64,000 nt of DNA, taken from assembly GCA_964472545.1 (NCBI GenBank), contig CAYYNP010000011.1, positions 8,001 through 72,000 on the forward strand. The letters run 5' to 3'. The notes beneath the pieces were generated by a model, which had not been told where the DNA came from, did not search any database, and worked only from the letters and a program-made list of their open reading frames with translations. Position numbers and translations under genes: made by a program. Position 1 is the first letter of the stretch; every line of letters starts with the position of its first letter. This document shows, piece by piece, positions 1 to 9,281 of this stretch. This DNA comes from CAYYNP01 sp964472545. GTDB taxonomy: Bacteria; Planctomycetota; Planctomycetia; Pirellulales; Thermoguttaceae.

Positions 1-584
1 GCGATCCGCAGCCAAAGTCGAAGACCACGAAGCGATCTTCCTTGCGGGCGGCGCCGTGAAATCCCAGGATGCAAGCCGTCGGCTCGTCGAGCAGCCGCAG
101 CCGGCGGATCCCCACCGCCTCGGCCACCCGGCGGATCCAGTCCTCGAAGTTCTCGAACGCCTCGGTCGGGGCCGTGAACGTGAACTCGTCGTCTTCCAGC
201 GAAATCCGATCCGAAGCGTAGCGGAGCAGTAGGGTGAGGAAGTCCTCGCCCGCCTGCGCCGGGCTCTTGTGGCCCTGGGCAGTCTTCTTTCGCCGCGTGG
301 CGCCGTGGGCAATCCCGCGTTTCATCCAGCGGAACGTGTCGCGATGTTCGGCCAGGCCGCGGGCGAGGACCTGATTGCCGATGAGCGTCTCGGTCTGCGA
401 ATAGTGGATTAACGAGGGCGTTACCGGAACCAAGAGCCTCCGATCCGCTTGCTGCCGGTTCGGGATGAACTCCATCGCGGCCATGATGCCGGGAATCTCG
501 ATCGTCTCGACACGCTCGGTCGTCTCGTCGAAGCGTGCCAGGACGGTGTTGGCGGTGCCGAAGTCGACGGCGACTTTACTCACG
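1..584 (-). CDS. Hsp70-family ATPase, partial (3' end outside window)
   Basis: N-terminal 194 codons of a DnaK/actin-fold ATPase. The nucleotide-binding signatures are visible: phosphate-1 loop VDFGTANTV at residues 6-14, the LDEPTACILG segment near residue 170, and the start of the phosphate-2 loop FDFGCGS at the window edge. The last differs from the DLGGGT of true DnaK, so this is a divergent Hsp70 and not the housekeeping chaperone. The GTG start at 582-584 lies inside the end of the upstream HEAT-repeat gene, whose TAA is at 576-578. The two genes therefore overlap by 9 nt and are probably translationally coupled. No stop is reached before base 1. The substrate-binding half cannot be seen. 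Confidence 0.85.
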
Positions 585-2075
585 TTGCGGCTCCTCTGCA
601 TCGACGAATTCGGCTGTAAACTCGCCGGTCTCGACGACCATCTCCTCGAAGATCCCCGCCGTGACGCGATGGGATATGATCGTATGCAGCACTTTGCGGG
701 CCGCCCCGAGTTTGCCTCTGAAGGCCTCGGCCGGGGCGTTGGCCAGCGTGTCCAGGTCGGCCGGCGTGGCGCGGCCCGGCCAGAGTTCCAACACACCGGA
801 AGCCGTGGCCAACTCGGTGACCCAGTAGTTGGCGTCCTCGGTCGTGTCGGCCGTCAGTTCCAGCGACAGCCCGGCGATCTGGCCGGCGAGGCGGACCATC
901 CAGTGCGGGCTTTGCCGCACCGCTTCGGCGGCCGCCGAGCCCGGCCGCGACTTGGCGGCCAGCGCGCCGACGATCACCACGCCCTGCGGCGGCGCCGCCG
1001 CGGCGAGTTGCTGCAACAACCCGGACTCGCTCACGGTGGTCAATTCACTCTGCCGGCCTCGGGCAAGCAACTGCTCGAACAGCGGGCTTTCGGCCTTTGG
1101 CCGCTTCGTCGTGGGAGTGATCTGACCGTCGCTATCAGCCAGAATCCGTCGATACACTTCACGCTCGTCGCCAGACTCCGGCTCCCAGGCCGACCCGCGC
1201 ATCGCCGGAAACGCCGCGAAGCTGTATTTCAAAGGCAACTCCAGACAGGCACGAAACAGCCGCGGCCAGTCCTCGTGGCTAATCCAGGAGTCGACGGCCA
1301 GCTTGATTTCCGACTCGCTGCACTCCGACAGCGGCCGGCTCTTGGTGCCGAAGAACGCGGCGCAACGGCGATCGCCCGAGCGGACCACGTCCATCACGTG
1401 GGCTCGAATCGTCGCGTCGGCCCGCTCGTACTCGAGTTTCAGATTCTGGAAGGCGTAGTCTTCCTCGAAATACTCGTCCAACTGCCGCGTGACGAAGAGG
1501 AACAGGCAAAGCCGTTCGGGGTCTTCGGGGCGGTGGCCGGCTTGCAGGCAGAGTTCCGCGGCCGGGCCAGCAGGCTCTCGAATGGCCTCGGTGCAGAGCG
1601 CTTCGCGTTGGGGCCCGACGGGAACGTCTCGGAGCGTTGCGTCGGCACCCAAGCGGACGACTTCGTCAGCATCGTCTAGCAGCGAGACGAAAAGCGGAAC
1701 CATGTCGGGCCGGTCGACGACCACCTGCCGGCCGGATTTCAGCGCGGAAAGGGCCTTCACCTTCAACGGGGCGGCGGCCACGTAACGCTGTTCGGCAAGG
1801 ATCGTCCCCAGCCGCTCCTGGCGCCCCTCGGCCCACAAGCCGCACAGCGCGTCGATCGCCGGTTGGGCCTCCAGATTGGCCAGCGCCCGGCGTGCTCCGG
1901 CGGCGATTTCCTCGTATGGCGAGGAGGATGCCTCGGCCAACAACGCCACGGCAGACGCGTCGTTACGGTTCTCGTGCAACGCTTCGAGCGCCGTGCGTCG
2001 CCACCGTGGCCCCAAGAACGGAATCGACGACCGCAGTCTCCGCCGCCACCTATTCAAGAGCCTTCGCGTGATCAT
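576..2075 (-). CDS. HEAT-repeat protein coupled to the Hsp70-like gene
   Basis: About 499 residues, soluble, largely alpha-helical. The N-terminal third has HEAT-like helical pairs with Ala/Leu-rich segments such as ARRALANLEAQPAID. The C-terminal half is not recognised. There is no signal peptide; the first residues are very basic (RRLLNRWRRRLRSS). The ATG at 2075 is preferred. A TTG start at 2114 would add 13 residues, and neither start has a strong Shine-Dalgarno. The 3' end overlaps the GTG of the Hsp70-like gene. The pairing suggests a co-factor or client-binding partner for that ATPase, which is inference from position only. Confidence 0.75.
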   Translation of the reverse strand: MITRRLLNRWRRRLRSSIPFLGPRWRRTALEALHENRNDASAVALLAEASSSPYEEIAAGARRALANLEAQPAIDALCGLWAEGRQERLGTILAEQRYVAAAPLKVKALSALKSGRQVVVDRPDMVPLFVSLLDDADEVVRLGADATLRDVPVGPQREALCTEAIREPAGPAAELCLQAGHRPEDPERLCLFLFVTRQLDEYFEEDYAFQNLKLEYERADATIRAHVMDVVRSGDRRCAAFFGTKSRPLSECSESEIKLAVDSWISHEDWPRLFRACLELPLKYSFAAFPAMRGSAWEPESGDEREVYRRILADSDGQITPTTKRPKAESPLFEQLLARGRQSELTTVSESGLLQQLAAAAPPQGVVIVGALAAKSRPGSAAAEAVRQSPHWMVRLAGQIAGLSLELTADTTEDANYWVTELATASGVLELWPGRATPADLDTLANAPAEAFRGKLGAARKVLHTIISHRVTAGIFEEMVVETGEFTAEFVDAEEPQRE

Positions 2076-2414
2076 CCGCGGTGCACCCGTTGGCTGTCGA
2101 CGATCGCCCTGCAAACGAGGCGGCCCGTCTCCTTTAGTTTACCCGGGTTCGGCGCCGGTGGCGAGGGGAGGGGCACTTCGTCAACGTCGCCGCGGCCGGA
2201 CCGGCGAACACAGATCGGGCCTCTGCGTACAACTTCAGTAGGGAAATCGCTCGTCTACCTTCGTCGCCGACAGCTCGACCGGGAAACTCCCAAACGCTCG
2301 ACCAGCGAAGACGACCATTGCCAATGTGTCGCCGTATGACAACTTCCGGTGGCCGGAAGCGTCGGAAGAAGTCGTTGCCGATAGCCCCGCGGTACAGCGC
2401 GCTTCTGCGAGGCG
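2076..2414. other. Intergenic region, 339 nt, nothing recognised
   Basis: Lies between the 3' end of a PEP-CTERM gene and the start of the HEAT-repeat gene, both on the minus strand. It presumably carries the promoter of the HEAT/Hsp70 pair. No repeat, hairpin terminator or conserved coding frame was recognised. Confidence 0.4.
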
Positions 2415-3107
2415 CTATCTTCTCCGCCGCCAGCCGTGCAACGCCAGCCCCAGCAGGCTGAAGGCAGCGAGGCCGACAATGGAGGGTTCGGGCACGAGGG
2501 TCAAAGAAGTCAACGGACCGCCGATCGTGAAGTAGGCGGCTGGGCCGAGACACGGGGTACACTCCCCTTTGATCGTCAGTTGGTTGCTGTCGAAAAGCAG
2601 CAGGTCCGGCGGCGTGAGCGGCAAGGCCGCGCTGTCGAGCGGGCTTTCGCGAAACGTCGACGCAAACCAACTGATATTCAGGCGGTCGACCGGCGCGCCG
2701 GGACGCAACCCGAGGGCTTCGTTGTTGCGGCTGAGGAAGCCATACTCGTCGGCGCCGGTGATCCCGACCTCATTGTTGACGATGACGTCGAAGTCCGGCG
2801 TGGCGGAGACCGTGCGAAAGATGTAATTGCCCACCTCGATCCGCACGCCGGCAGGTGGCGCGTCGTGGTGGTAGAGCCCGGGTTGCCCCTCGTCTTGCGG
2901 CTCGGCCGTGTTGGGTACGTCCGTGTGGAACGTGTAGTAGCCCGTGAACGTGGTCGTCCCCGGCACGACGGAATTGTCCAGCTCGTTGAGGCCGTCGAAG
3001 ACATCCTCCACGGTTCCCGTGAAGGCGAACGTGACCGATTCTGCGTTTACCCGGCCCACACTGGCCAGGACTACCAGGGCAGTGATACTCAGAATTGATG
3101 GTCTCAT
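2415..3107 (-). CDS. PEP-CTERM sorting-domain protein
   Basis: 230 residues. An N-terminal signal peptide ends near VGRVNA. The central beta-rich region has no recognised fold. The C-terminus is a classic PEP-CTERM signal: VPEPS, a hydrophobic helix, then WRRRR. Such proteins are exported, processed by an exosortase and probably surface-attached or released into the matrix; no exosortase is in this window. A CxxC pair (CTPC, about residue 183) lies before the sorting signal. A strong Shine-Dalgarno (GAGGAGGGA) precedes the ATG. It is the last of three same-strand PEP-CTERM genes, with a 77-nt gap after the HAF-repeat gene. Confidence 0.85.
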   Translation of the reverse strand: MRPSILSITALVVLASVGRVNAESVTFAFTGTVEDVFDGLNELDNSVVPGTTTFTGYYTFHTDVPNTAEPQDEGQPGLYHHDAPPAGVRIEVGNYIFRTVSATPDFDVIVNNEVGITGADEYGFLSRNNEALGLRPGAPVDRLNISWFASTFRESPLDSAALPLTPPDLLLFDSNQLTIKGECTPCLGPAAYFTIGGPLTSLTLVPEPSIVGLAAFSLLGLALHGWRRRR

Positions 3108-3184
3108 TTTGCTTCCCTCCTCGTTTCGTAAGGGGCTATGTTAGTCGGAACTCGACCGACGTGCACCACGGCCAGGTAGACACG

Positions 3185-4342
3185 TCAACGACGGCGGCGT
3201 TTGTGTCGAGCGTAGGCCAACGTCAGCGGCATCGCCATAGCGGCCAGCAGCGCAAAGCTGGAAGGTTCGGGGATCACGGCCTGCCAGGCTTCGGGGTGCC
3301 CCAACGGATTCACTCCGTGTCCGACGATCACCGTGCCGTCGGCCGAGATTCCCGTTGCCGACTGCAAATCCCAGCCGTCCAGTACCAGTCCGTAGTCGTT
3401 GGTCAACACGTCTTCGAGGTCGCGCATGCCGTGGGTCGCATCCCAGAGGAACGCTCCGCCGCCCGAACTGTACCCGACGATCTTGGAGCCATCGCCCGAG
3501 ACGCTCAGGGCTCGGCTCTGGTCTTCGCGTTCCGGGTTCGTGCCCAGCATTCCCAGTCCAACCATGCCCCCTTCAGGCGTCCAACGGAACGCTTCCATGT
3601 CGAAGAATGAACGGGCCCATCCTACGACTACCGAGCCGTCGGCAGTGACGGCCAGCGCCGTGCTGCGACCTAGATTGTCGGGCCGCAAGGTGCCCAAGCC
3701 AATCATCCCCTCGCCGACGGTCCAGTGAAAAGCCTCCACACCTCCATACTGCTCGGTGTGGGAGATGCTCCCTCCCACGATCACCGAGCCGTCGGCGGAG
3801 ACACCGCTGGCCTCGCTCTTGAACTCGTCGCCGGGCAAGTCGCCCAGACCGACCATCCCACTCTCGGCAGTCCAGCGGAACGCCTCCGTACCGTTGGCAG
3901 ACGGAGCGCTCCCTACGACCACGGAGCCGTCGGCAGAGACACCCCGGGCAAAGGTATTAAAGCGGTTGCCGCCGGGCAGGTTACCCAGGCCAATCGTTAC
4001 GTCGGCAGCCGTCCAACGAAACGCCTCGGGGAGCAGGAAGAAGCTGTTTCCCACGATCACCGAGCCGTCGGCCGACACGGCAAGAGCGTAGGTGGTGGTC
4101 TGGCCCACCGGCAGATCGTCCAGGCTCGTCATCCCACCGGCCTCGGTCCAGCGAAACGCCTGGCTGCCCCAATCAGACGTGCTCGATCCCACGACCACTC
4201 GGCCGTCCGCCGACACGGCATCAGCCGCGCTCGAGAATTCGCCGCCCGGCAAGTCCGCCAGGCCCCGGAAACTGGCTGCCCGGACGGGCGTCACGCCGAC
4301 CAGCAGCGCCAGTATCGCTACAGTCAAGATTGACAGTTTCAT
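3185..4342 (-). CDS. PEP-CTERM protein with HAF-type beta repeats (second copy)
   Basis: 385 residues: a signal peptide (LLVGVTPVRA), then about seven repeats built on AFRWT-GMVGLGxLPG followed by A-GVSADGSVVVG. These correspond to the HAF extracellular repeat family. It ends in IPEPSSFALL, a hydrophobic helix and KRRRR (PEP-CTERM). The ATG overlaps the TGA of the upstream paralogue as ATGA, and AAGGAGAG lies just before it. The repeats probably form a beta-propeller or beta-solenoid surface protein. The ligand is unknown. It is paralogous to 4339-5394 and likely arose by tandem duplication. Confidence 0.9.
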   Translation of the reverse strand: MKLSILTVAILALLVGVTPVRAASFRGLADLPGGEFSSAADAVSADGRVVVGSSTSDWGSQAFRWTEAGGMTSLDDLPVGQTTTYALAVSADGSVIVGNSFFLLPEAFRWTAADVTIGLGNLPGGNRFNTFARGVSADGSVVVGSAPSANGTEAFRWTAESGMVGLGDLPGDEFKSEASGVSADGSVIVGGSISHTEQYGGVEAFHWTVGEGMIGLGTLRPDNLGRSTALAVTADGSVVVGWARSFFDMEAFRWTPEGGMVGLGMLGTNPEREDQSRALSVSGDGSKIVGYSSGGGAFLWDATHGMRDLEDVLTNDYGLVLDGWDLQSATGISADGTVIVGHGVNPLGHPEAWQAVIPEPSSFALLAAMAMPLTLAYARHKRRRR

Positions 4343-5394
4343 GCCACTCTCCTTTCACGGATCCAGACAAACGTCAGCAGTATCATCACGGCGGCCATCA
4401 GCAACGCCAGGCCGGACGGCTCGGGGATCACGGCCCGCCAGGCTTCCCACTGGCCGGACGGGTTCAACCCGGAACCGACGATCACCGTGCCGTCGTCCGA
4501 GACGCTGCCCGCGCCGGACAGCTCCCACCCCGTCAAATCGAGCCCGAAATCATTGGTCAGCACCTCCTTCAGATCGCGCATTCCGTGCGTTTGGTGCCAG
4601 ATAAACGCCCGCGTGTCGCCCGCCCCGCTATGCCCCACGATCACCGAGCCGTCGCCGGAGACGTCCCGCGCCCGGCTCTCACTATCGCCGGGCAAGGCGC
4701 CGAGACCGACGACGCCGGTCTCGTCGGTCCAGCGAAAGGCGATTCCGGGATCGGCAGGGCCGGGCGGCCCCGTGTAGGCTAGCCCCACGACGGTCGACCC
4801 ATCGGCGGAAATGGCTTGCGGCTCGACGGTCCAGCCAGGCGCGGTTACGAGGCTGACCCATCCGGTCCGGGCAGTCCAGCGTCCGGGCCATCCGACGATT
4901 GCCGAACCGTCGGCCGAGACGTCGTAGCACGAGTAGCCCATGTCGACCATGCCGGTCTCGGCGGTCCACCGGAAATCACTTCCCACGATCACCGATCCGT
5001 CGGTGGAGGCTCCCAAAGCGCGGCTGTCTTCGAGAGGTTCTGGTCCGTCGTCCAGTACGAGAGTCCCTTCGGCCGCCGTCCAGCGAGCCGCATTCCATTC
5101 GTACATCCCTTCCACTTCACCCACCAGCACGCGCCCGTCGCCGGAGACGGCGTTGACAAAGATCTCCGGCCTCCACTGCATCCCGGTTTCGGCCGTCCAG
5201 CGAAACGAGTGCATCGCGATCGAGTCGGAACGGCTGCTGAGGCCGACGATCACCGAGCCGTCGGCCGAAATGCCGCGAGGATAACTCGAATGTCCGTCGT
5301 CCAAGAAGCCCAGGCCCCGGAAACTGGCGGCCGGTGCCTGCCCCGCACCGAGCAGGTTCACCAACATCGCCATACTCAGAATTGATCGCTTCAT
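4339..5394 (-). CDS. PEP-CTERM protein with HAF-type beta repeats (first copy)
   Basis: 351 residues from the ATG at 5394, which follows GAGGAGG; a frame extended upstream to 5460 is less likely. Signal peptide (LLGAGQAPAA), then HAF repeats with the SADGSVIVG signature. C-terminal IPEPSGLALL, helix and ERRVA form a PEP-CTERM signal with a weaker basic tail than its neighbour. Its mature start, ASFRGL, is the same as in the downstream paralogue, and both share the closing segment GMRDLKEVLTNDFGL (GMRDLEDVLTNDYGL in the other). It heads a likely operon running to 2415. Function beyond an exported surface protein is unknown. Confidence 0.9.
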   Translation of the reverse strand: MKRSILSMAMLVNLLGAGQAPAASFRGLGFLDDGHSSYPRGISADGSVIVGLSSRSDSIAMHSFRWTAETGMQWRPEIFVNAVSGDGRVLVGEVEGMYEWNAARWTAAEGTLVLDDGPEPLEDSRALGASTDGSVIVGSDFRWTAETGMVDMGYSCYDVSADGSAIVGWPGRWTARTGWVSLVTAPGWTVEPQAISADGSTVVGLAYTGPPGPADPGIAFRWTDETGVVGLGALPGDSESRARDVSGDGSVIVGHSGAGDTRAFIWHQTHGMRDLKEVLTNDFGLDLTGWELSGAGSVSDDGTVIVGSGLNPSGQWEAWRAVIPEPSGLALLMAAVMILLTFVWIRERRVA

Positions 5395-5775
5395 ATCGCT
5401 CCTCCTCTCACGGTTCCGATGTGATTGGGAACACACAGCCGGCTCGAAACTAGATCGCACGCGCGTAAACGGTAGACAATCCGGCCGGTCCGGCGGTGCC
5501 TTCGCCGAACCCGCACTGCAAGAACACGGGTATCCGGCGACCGTGCCAAGTTGCCGTTGACGTCCGATTGATGAGTCGACGCTGCGTTTAGAGCCTCACG
5601 ACCGCCTCTGCTCTGTTCCGACCCCAATCTACTCTGTTCCGACCCCGATGTGTCAAAGAAGACTCCGGGGCTCGTATCTCTGACCTCGCGAACTAGTCTC
5701 TTGCTGCCGGTCACGATTGCCGGTCACGATTGCCGGTCACGATTGCCGGTCACGATTGCCGGTCACGATTGCCGG
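5395..5775. repeat. Repeat-bearing intergenic region between the kinase and the PEP-CTERM cluster
   Basis: 381 nt with no credible gene. It holds two copies of a 15-nt direct repeat (CTCTGTTCCGACCCC at 5611-5625 and 5632-5646, 6 nt apart) and the 13-bp tandem array at 5706-5778. The promoter of the PEP-CTERM operon should also lie here, towards 5400-5600, but no clear -35/-10 pair was identified. Confidence 0.6.
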
Positions 5776-5778
5776 TCA
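5706..5778. repeat. 13-bp tandem repeat, five units plus a partial, starting at a stop codon
   Basis: Five perfect units of GCCGGTCACGATT (5706-5770) and a partial sixth (to 5778). Read on the minus strand the unit is TGACCGGCAATCG, and the first TGA is the kinase stop codon. Because 13 is 1 mod 3, the six TGA triplets fall in all three frames twice. The units are contiguous with no spacers, so this is a minisatellite and not a CRISPR. Confidence 0.9.
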
Positions 5779-8700
5779 GTCAGGTTGCTCATCCTCTTCT
5801 CTTTGTGTCGTCGCCGTCGCGCCCAACTCCCTAGCGGCCTCGTCTCGGAAGCGGCGGAGTTCTTCATCGTCGGGCCGATGCTCGTTCATCCACCGCACGG
5901 CCTTGTCGTACCAGCGGCGGGCCTCACGATCGTTGTGCTGCTTTGCATGGGCCATCGCCAGAAAGAACCACCCCGGGCCGTTGGAGCCGTAGAAGTCGAC
6001 GGCGTGATAGTCGAAGTCGCCGGCTCGCTCCAACGCCTCTTGGGCTTTGGCGTACTCGCCCACACGGTACCAGGCCGCCCCGAAGATCTTCCAGGCGGCT
6101 CCCGAATCGGGTACTTGTGTGGTCAGTTCCTCGGCCAACTCGACCGCTCGGGGGCCGTCCCGCAACGCAGGATACCGACACGTGGCCAGAAACCATGCCG
6201 CACGAAGCCGAGCTTCTAGAGAGCGGGTGCCGATGTTGCGGGCCCTGTTGGCGTCGGCCAAAGCGGCCTGCATCTCGTTCAGTTCGACCAGGACTTCTGC
6301 CCGGCAGTGATAGGTTTCAACGGAGTTCTCATGCAAACTGATCGCCTTGTCGAAGTCGTTGCGGGCTCGCGCAGCGTCGCCCTCGTATCCCCTGGCGACA
6401 TAGATCCTCCCGCGACTGGAATATGCCCAGGGGTTCTCGGCAGAGGATATCGCTACGTTGAGTTCGTCAAGGGCCAAATCGAACCTGTGCTGCTTGCCGT
6501 AGCCGATTCCCAGGCCCACGCGGCACGAAGACCGATGCGGGGACAAGGCGACTGCTTTCTCGAGGTCCTCGACGGCCCTATCGAGATCGCAGCCCCTGCA
6601 GAAGGCGAGTCCTCGCTGGAAGTAGGCACAGGAGAGTTCCGGATCCCGTCGAATCGCCTCGTCGAAGTCGGCAATGGCCTGCTCGAATCGACCTGCCTTG
6701 ATCTGGCTGACACCTCGGCCGACGTAGCTGAGGACGTACGTCGGATCGAGCCGGATCGCTTCGCTGAACGCGGCTACTGCTCGGTCAAGATCGTCGCTCT
6801 GCTCGTGTACCTTGCCTCGCCAGTAATACGCTAGCGTCCTCTTTGGGTCAACCCGGATTGCCTCGGACAGATCGGCCAACGCTCTGTCCGGCCTTCCCAA
6901 CTTGAAGCAGGCTCGTCCTCGATTCACGTAGTTCGTCGCCAGGTTTCGGATCGCCACGCCGGGGGAGAGACTCGGGGCGTCGGCATCCAGGTGAATTTCT
7001 ATTGCTTGGCTGTAGTCGGCAATGGCCTTGTCGATCTCACCTCTTCGCTCGTGGGCCAGACCGCGCTGGTTGCAGGCGTAGCTGCTTGCCGGGTTCAGTC
7101 TGATCGCTTCGGTGAAGTCGGCGATCGCCCGGTCATAGTCGCGTTTTTCCAGGTAGGCATTCCCCCGGTCCCAGTAGGCCTCCGCGTAGACCGGGGTCAG
7201 TCGCAGGGCTTCGCCGTAGTCGGAAAGAGCCTCTTCGAGTCGACCTTGCCTGACGTAAAGGTCTCCGCGACGGTCACGAGCCGCGGCTAACTTTTTCTGG
7301 TAATGACGGATCTCTGCGTCCAGCCCGTCCAAGCCGTCCTTGGTAGCCATTGGGTCGAGATCATCCCGTTCATCCCTGACGTGGTCCAGCCCACGGCGCG
7401 AGGACGCAGACCCCACGGAGCCGCCCTCGGCGACCCCGGACAGTTCCAAGACGCGGTCGTACGTGCGTGTTGCATCCTCGAACTTCCCCTGGCTTCGCAG
7501 CACGTCGTCCAGGTAGTAGTAACAGCGGGCCAGCAGCAGATTGTACCGATCGGGATCTTCGGCCGCGAGCTTCTCGTAGATGGCAATCGCCGCACGCAAC
7601 GACCGTTCGGCCGCTTCGTGCCTGCCCAACCTTGCACATCCCCAGCCGCGCTGGTATTGCATCGAAGCCAGGCGGGAACGATGCCGGGAACTGCCGCGGA
7701 CTTCATCGGGCAGCCTGGCGTCGAGTTCCGTCGCGTAGTCCACGAGTTGTCCGACTTCCGTCAGGCCGTTTCGGCGAGCCAGACCCTGGATCGCCTCTTC
7801 CATGTGGTCCAGCAGACTATCGACCGTGCGATCCGCCCTCTTGCGCTGTGCCGCCTCCGCCTCGTAGGCGCCGGCGATTAGCAACGTGCTGACGGACATC
7901 GCCACGACCGCCATTACCAATACCGCGATGGCCGACCAAACGGCCGGCCGATGTCGTCGGGACCACTTGGCGACCCTTGCGGCCAGCCGCGGCCGGCGAG
8001 CTCGGATCGGCTTGTCTTCGACAAACCGCCGCAGGTCGTCGGCCAACTCTGCGGCCGTGGCGTAACGGGCCTGTGGCTCTTTGGCGATGGCCTTCAGGAC
8101 GATCGTCTCCAGGTCCTTTGGGACTGCTCCGTTAAGTTGCCGCGGGGATGGAGGATCTTCCTCGATAATCTGCGACATGATTCGCTGCCGGTCGTCGCTC
8201 GCAAACGCAGGTTGCAACGTCAGCATTTCGCAGAGCGTAATGCCCAGCGAGTAAACGTCCGTGCGGTGATCCAACACACCATGTTTCGCCTGCACCTGCT
8301 CGGGGCTCATGTAGCGAAGCGTACCCAGCAGGTCGCCCGTCATGGTGAGATTCGTGTCGGTCTGTGTCATCGCCAGGCCGAAGTCGGCAATCCACAAGTG
8401 TCCTTCCGCGTCGGTCATCAGGTTCGACGGCTTGATGTCTCGATGCACCACGCCCATTTGATGTGCGTGCTCCAGCGCGCCGGCCGCCTGGATGCCCAGA
8501 TTGGCTACACAGCGGAAGAACTCTACCGTGCGGGTCGAAGCCTCCGTGGAAACGCCCTCTTGCGCCTGGCGCCGAGTCTCGGTCAACGCGGATACCAGAC
8601 CATGGGTCGAAGGAGGAGGTTCCGCAATGGGGGCATCCCCGTTGGCCGGCGACGGCCGAGGCGAATCCGAATCGCCCGCCGGGGAGTCCGGATCGTCAAC

Positions 8701-9267
8701 GCGCCGCAGTTCCTCGATCACCTGGGCCAACGTCTGTCCTTCGACGTATTGCATCGCGTAGAAGTGGACGGCCCGCTCGCAGCCTACCGAATAGACGTGA
8801 ACGATGTTCGGATGATCCAGTGCCGCCGCCGCTTGGGCCTCGTTCTTGAACCGCTGAAGCTGCCGCTGGTCCAACACGGCGGCAAACGGCAGCACCTTCA
8901 GCGCTACCCGCCGTTTCAAGGAGATCTGCTCCGCCTCGTAAACGACCCCCATCCCGCCACGGCCGATTTCCCGAACGATTCGGAAATCTCCCAGCATACC
9001 GCCCACGGGGCCGGCCGCGGTCTGCGTCCTCTCTTCCCCGGCCGTATCGGTTGCTTGTGGACGCCTGCGGAGTCCAATCTTGGGCAGGTCGGTCAAAAAC
9101 TCCAGCGCCGGGATGATTTCCTGTAATTGGTCCGCGCAATCCGGGTGGCTGGCCGCAAAGGCCTGCAAGTCGACCTGATCGCCCGCTTGAAGCCGGCCGA
9201 TGAGTTCGTCCACGATCGAGGCGAGCCTCTGGTCGCCGGTTGCCGCTCTGCTAACTGAGACAGACAT
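5776..9267 (-). CDS. Membrane Ser/Thr protein kinase with C-terminal TPR array
   Basis: 1163 residues. The kinase domain (about 95-415) has the glycine loop GRGGMG, VALK lysine near 124, HRDIKPSN near 275 and DFG near 295. A Pro/Ser-rich insert of about 55 residues sits in the N-lobe/C-lobe region. One membrane helix is at about 443-465. The rest is mainly TPR repeats (for example YWDRGNAYLEKRDYDRAIAD), at least ten, outside the membrane. A start at the ATG is favoured by GAGGG 8 nt upstream; a GTG at 9285 overlaps the sigma-factor stop as GTGA. It is likely a partner or regulator of the adjacent ECF sigma factor, an arrangement common in Planctomycetota. Confidence 0.95.
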   Translation of the reverse strand: MSVSVSRAATGDQRLASIVDELIGRLQAGDQVDLQAFAASHPDCADQLQEIIPALEFLTDLPKIGLRRRPQATDTAGEERTQTAAGPVGGMLGDFRIVREIGRGGMGVVYEAEQISLKRRVALKVLPFAAVLDQRQLQRFKNEAQAAAALDHPNIVHVYSVGCERAVHFYAMQYVEGQTLAQVIEELRRVDDPDSPAGDSDSPRPSPANGDAPIAEPPPSTHGLVSALTETRRQAQEGVSTEASTRTVEFFRCVANLGIQAAGALEHAHQMGVVHRDIKPSNLMTDAEGHLWIADFGLAMTQTDTNLTMTGDLLGTLRYMSPEQVQAKHGVLDHRTDVYSLGITLCEMLTLQPAFASDDRQRIMSQIIEEDPPSPRQLNGAVPKDLETIVLKAIAKEPQARYATAAELADDLRRFVEDKPIRARRPRLAARVAKWSRRHRPAVWSAIAVLVMAVVAMSVSTLLIAGAYEAEAAQRKRADRTVDSLLDHMEEAIQGLARRNGLTEVGQLVDYATELDARLPDEVRGSSRHRSRLASMQYQRGWGCARLGRHEAAERSLRAAIAIYEKLAAEDPDRYNLLLARCYYYLDDVLRSQGKFEDATRTYDRVLELSGVAEGGSVGSASSRRGLDHVRDERDDLDPMATKDGLDGLDAEIRHYQKKLAAARDRRGDLYVRQGRLEEALSDYGEALRLTPVYAEAYWDRGNAYLEKRDYDRAIADFTEAIRLNPASSYACNQRGLAHERRGEIDKAIADYSQAIEIHLDADAPSLSPGVAIRNLATNYVNRGRACFKLGRPDRALADLSEAIRVDPKRTLAYYWRGKVHEQSDDLDRAVAAFSEAIRLDPTYVLSYVGRGVSQIKAGRFEQAIADFDEAIRRDPELSCAYFQRGLAFCRGCDLDRAVEDLEKAVALSPHRSSCRVGLGIGYGKQHRFDLALDELNVAISSAENPWAYSSRGRIYVARGYEGDAARARNDFDKAISLHENSVETYHCRAEVLVELNEMQAALADANRARNIGTRSLEARLRAAWFLATCRYPALRDGPRAVELAEELTTQVPDSGAAWKIFGAAWYRVGEYAKAQEALERAGDFDYHAVDFYGSNGPGWFFLAMAHAKQHNDREARRWYDKAVRWMNEHRPDDEELRRFRDEAARELGATATTQREEDEQPD

Positions 9268-9281
9268 CGTCGGGCCCTCGA

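Noticed and set aside
5706..5778. Possible CRISPR array
   Set aside because: Units of 13 bp are contiguous, with no spacers and no cas genes.
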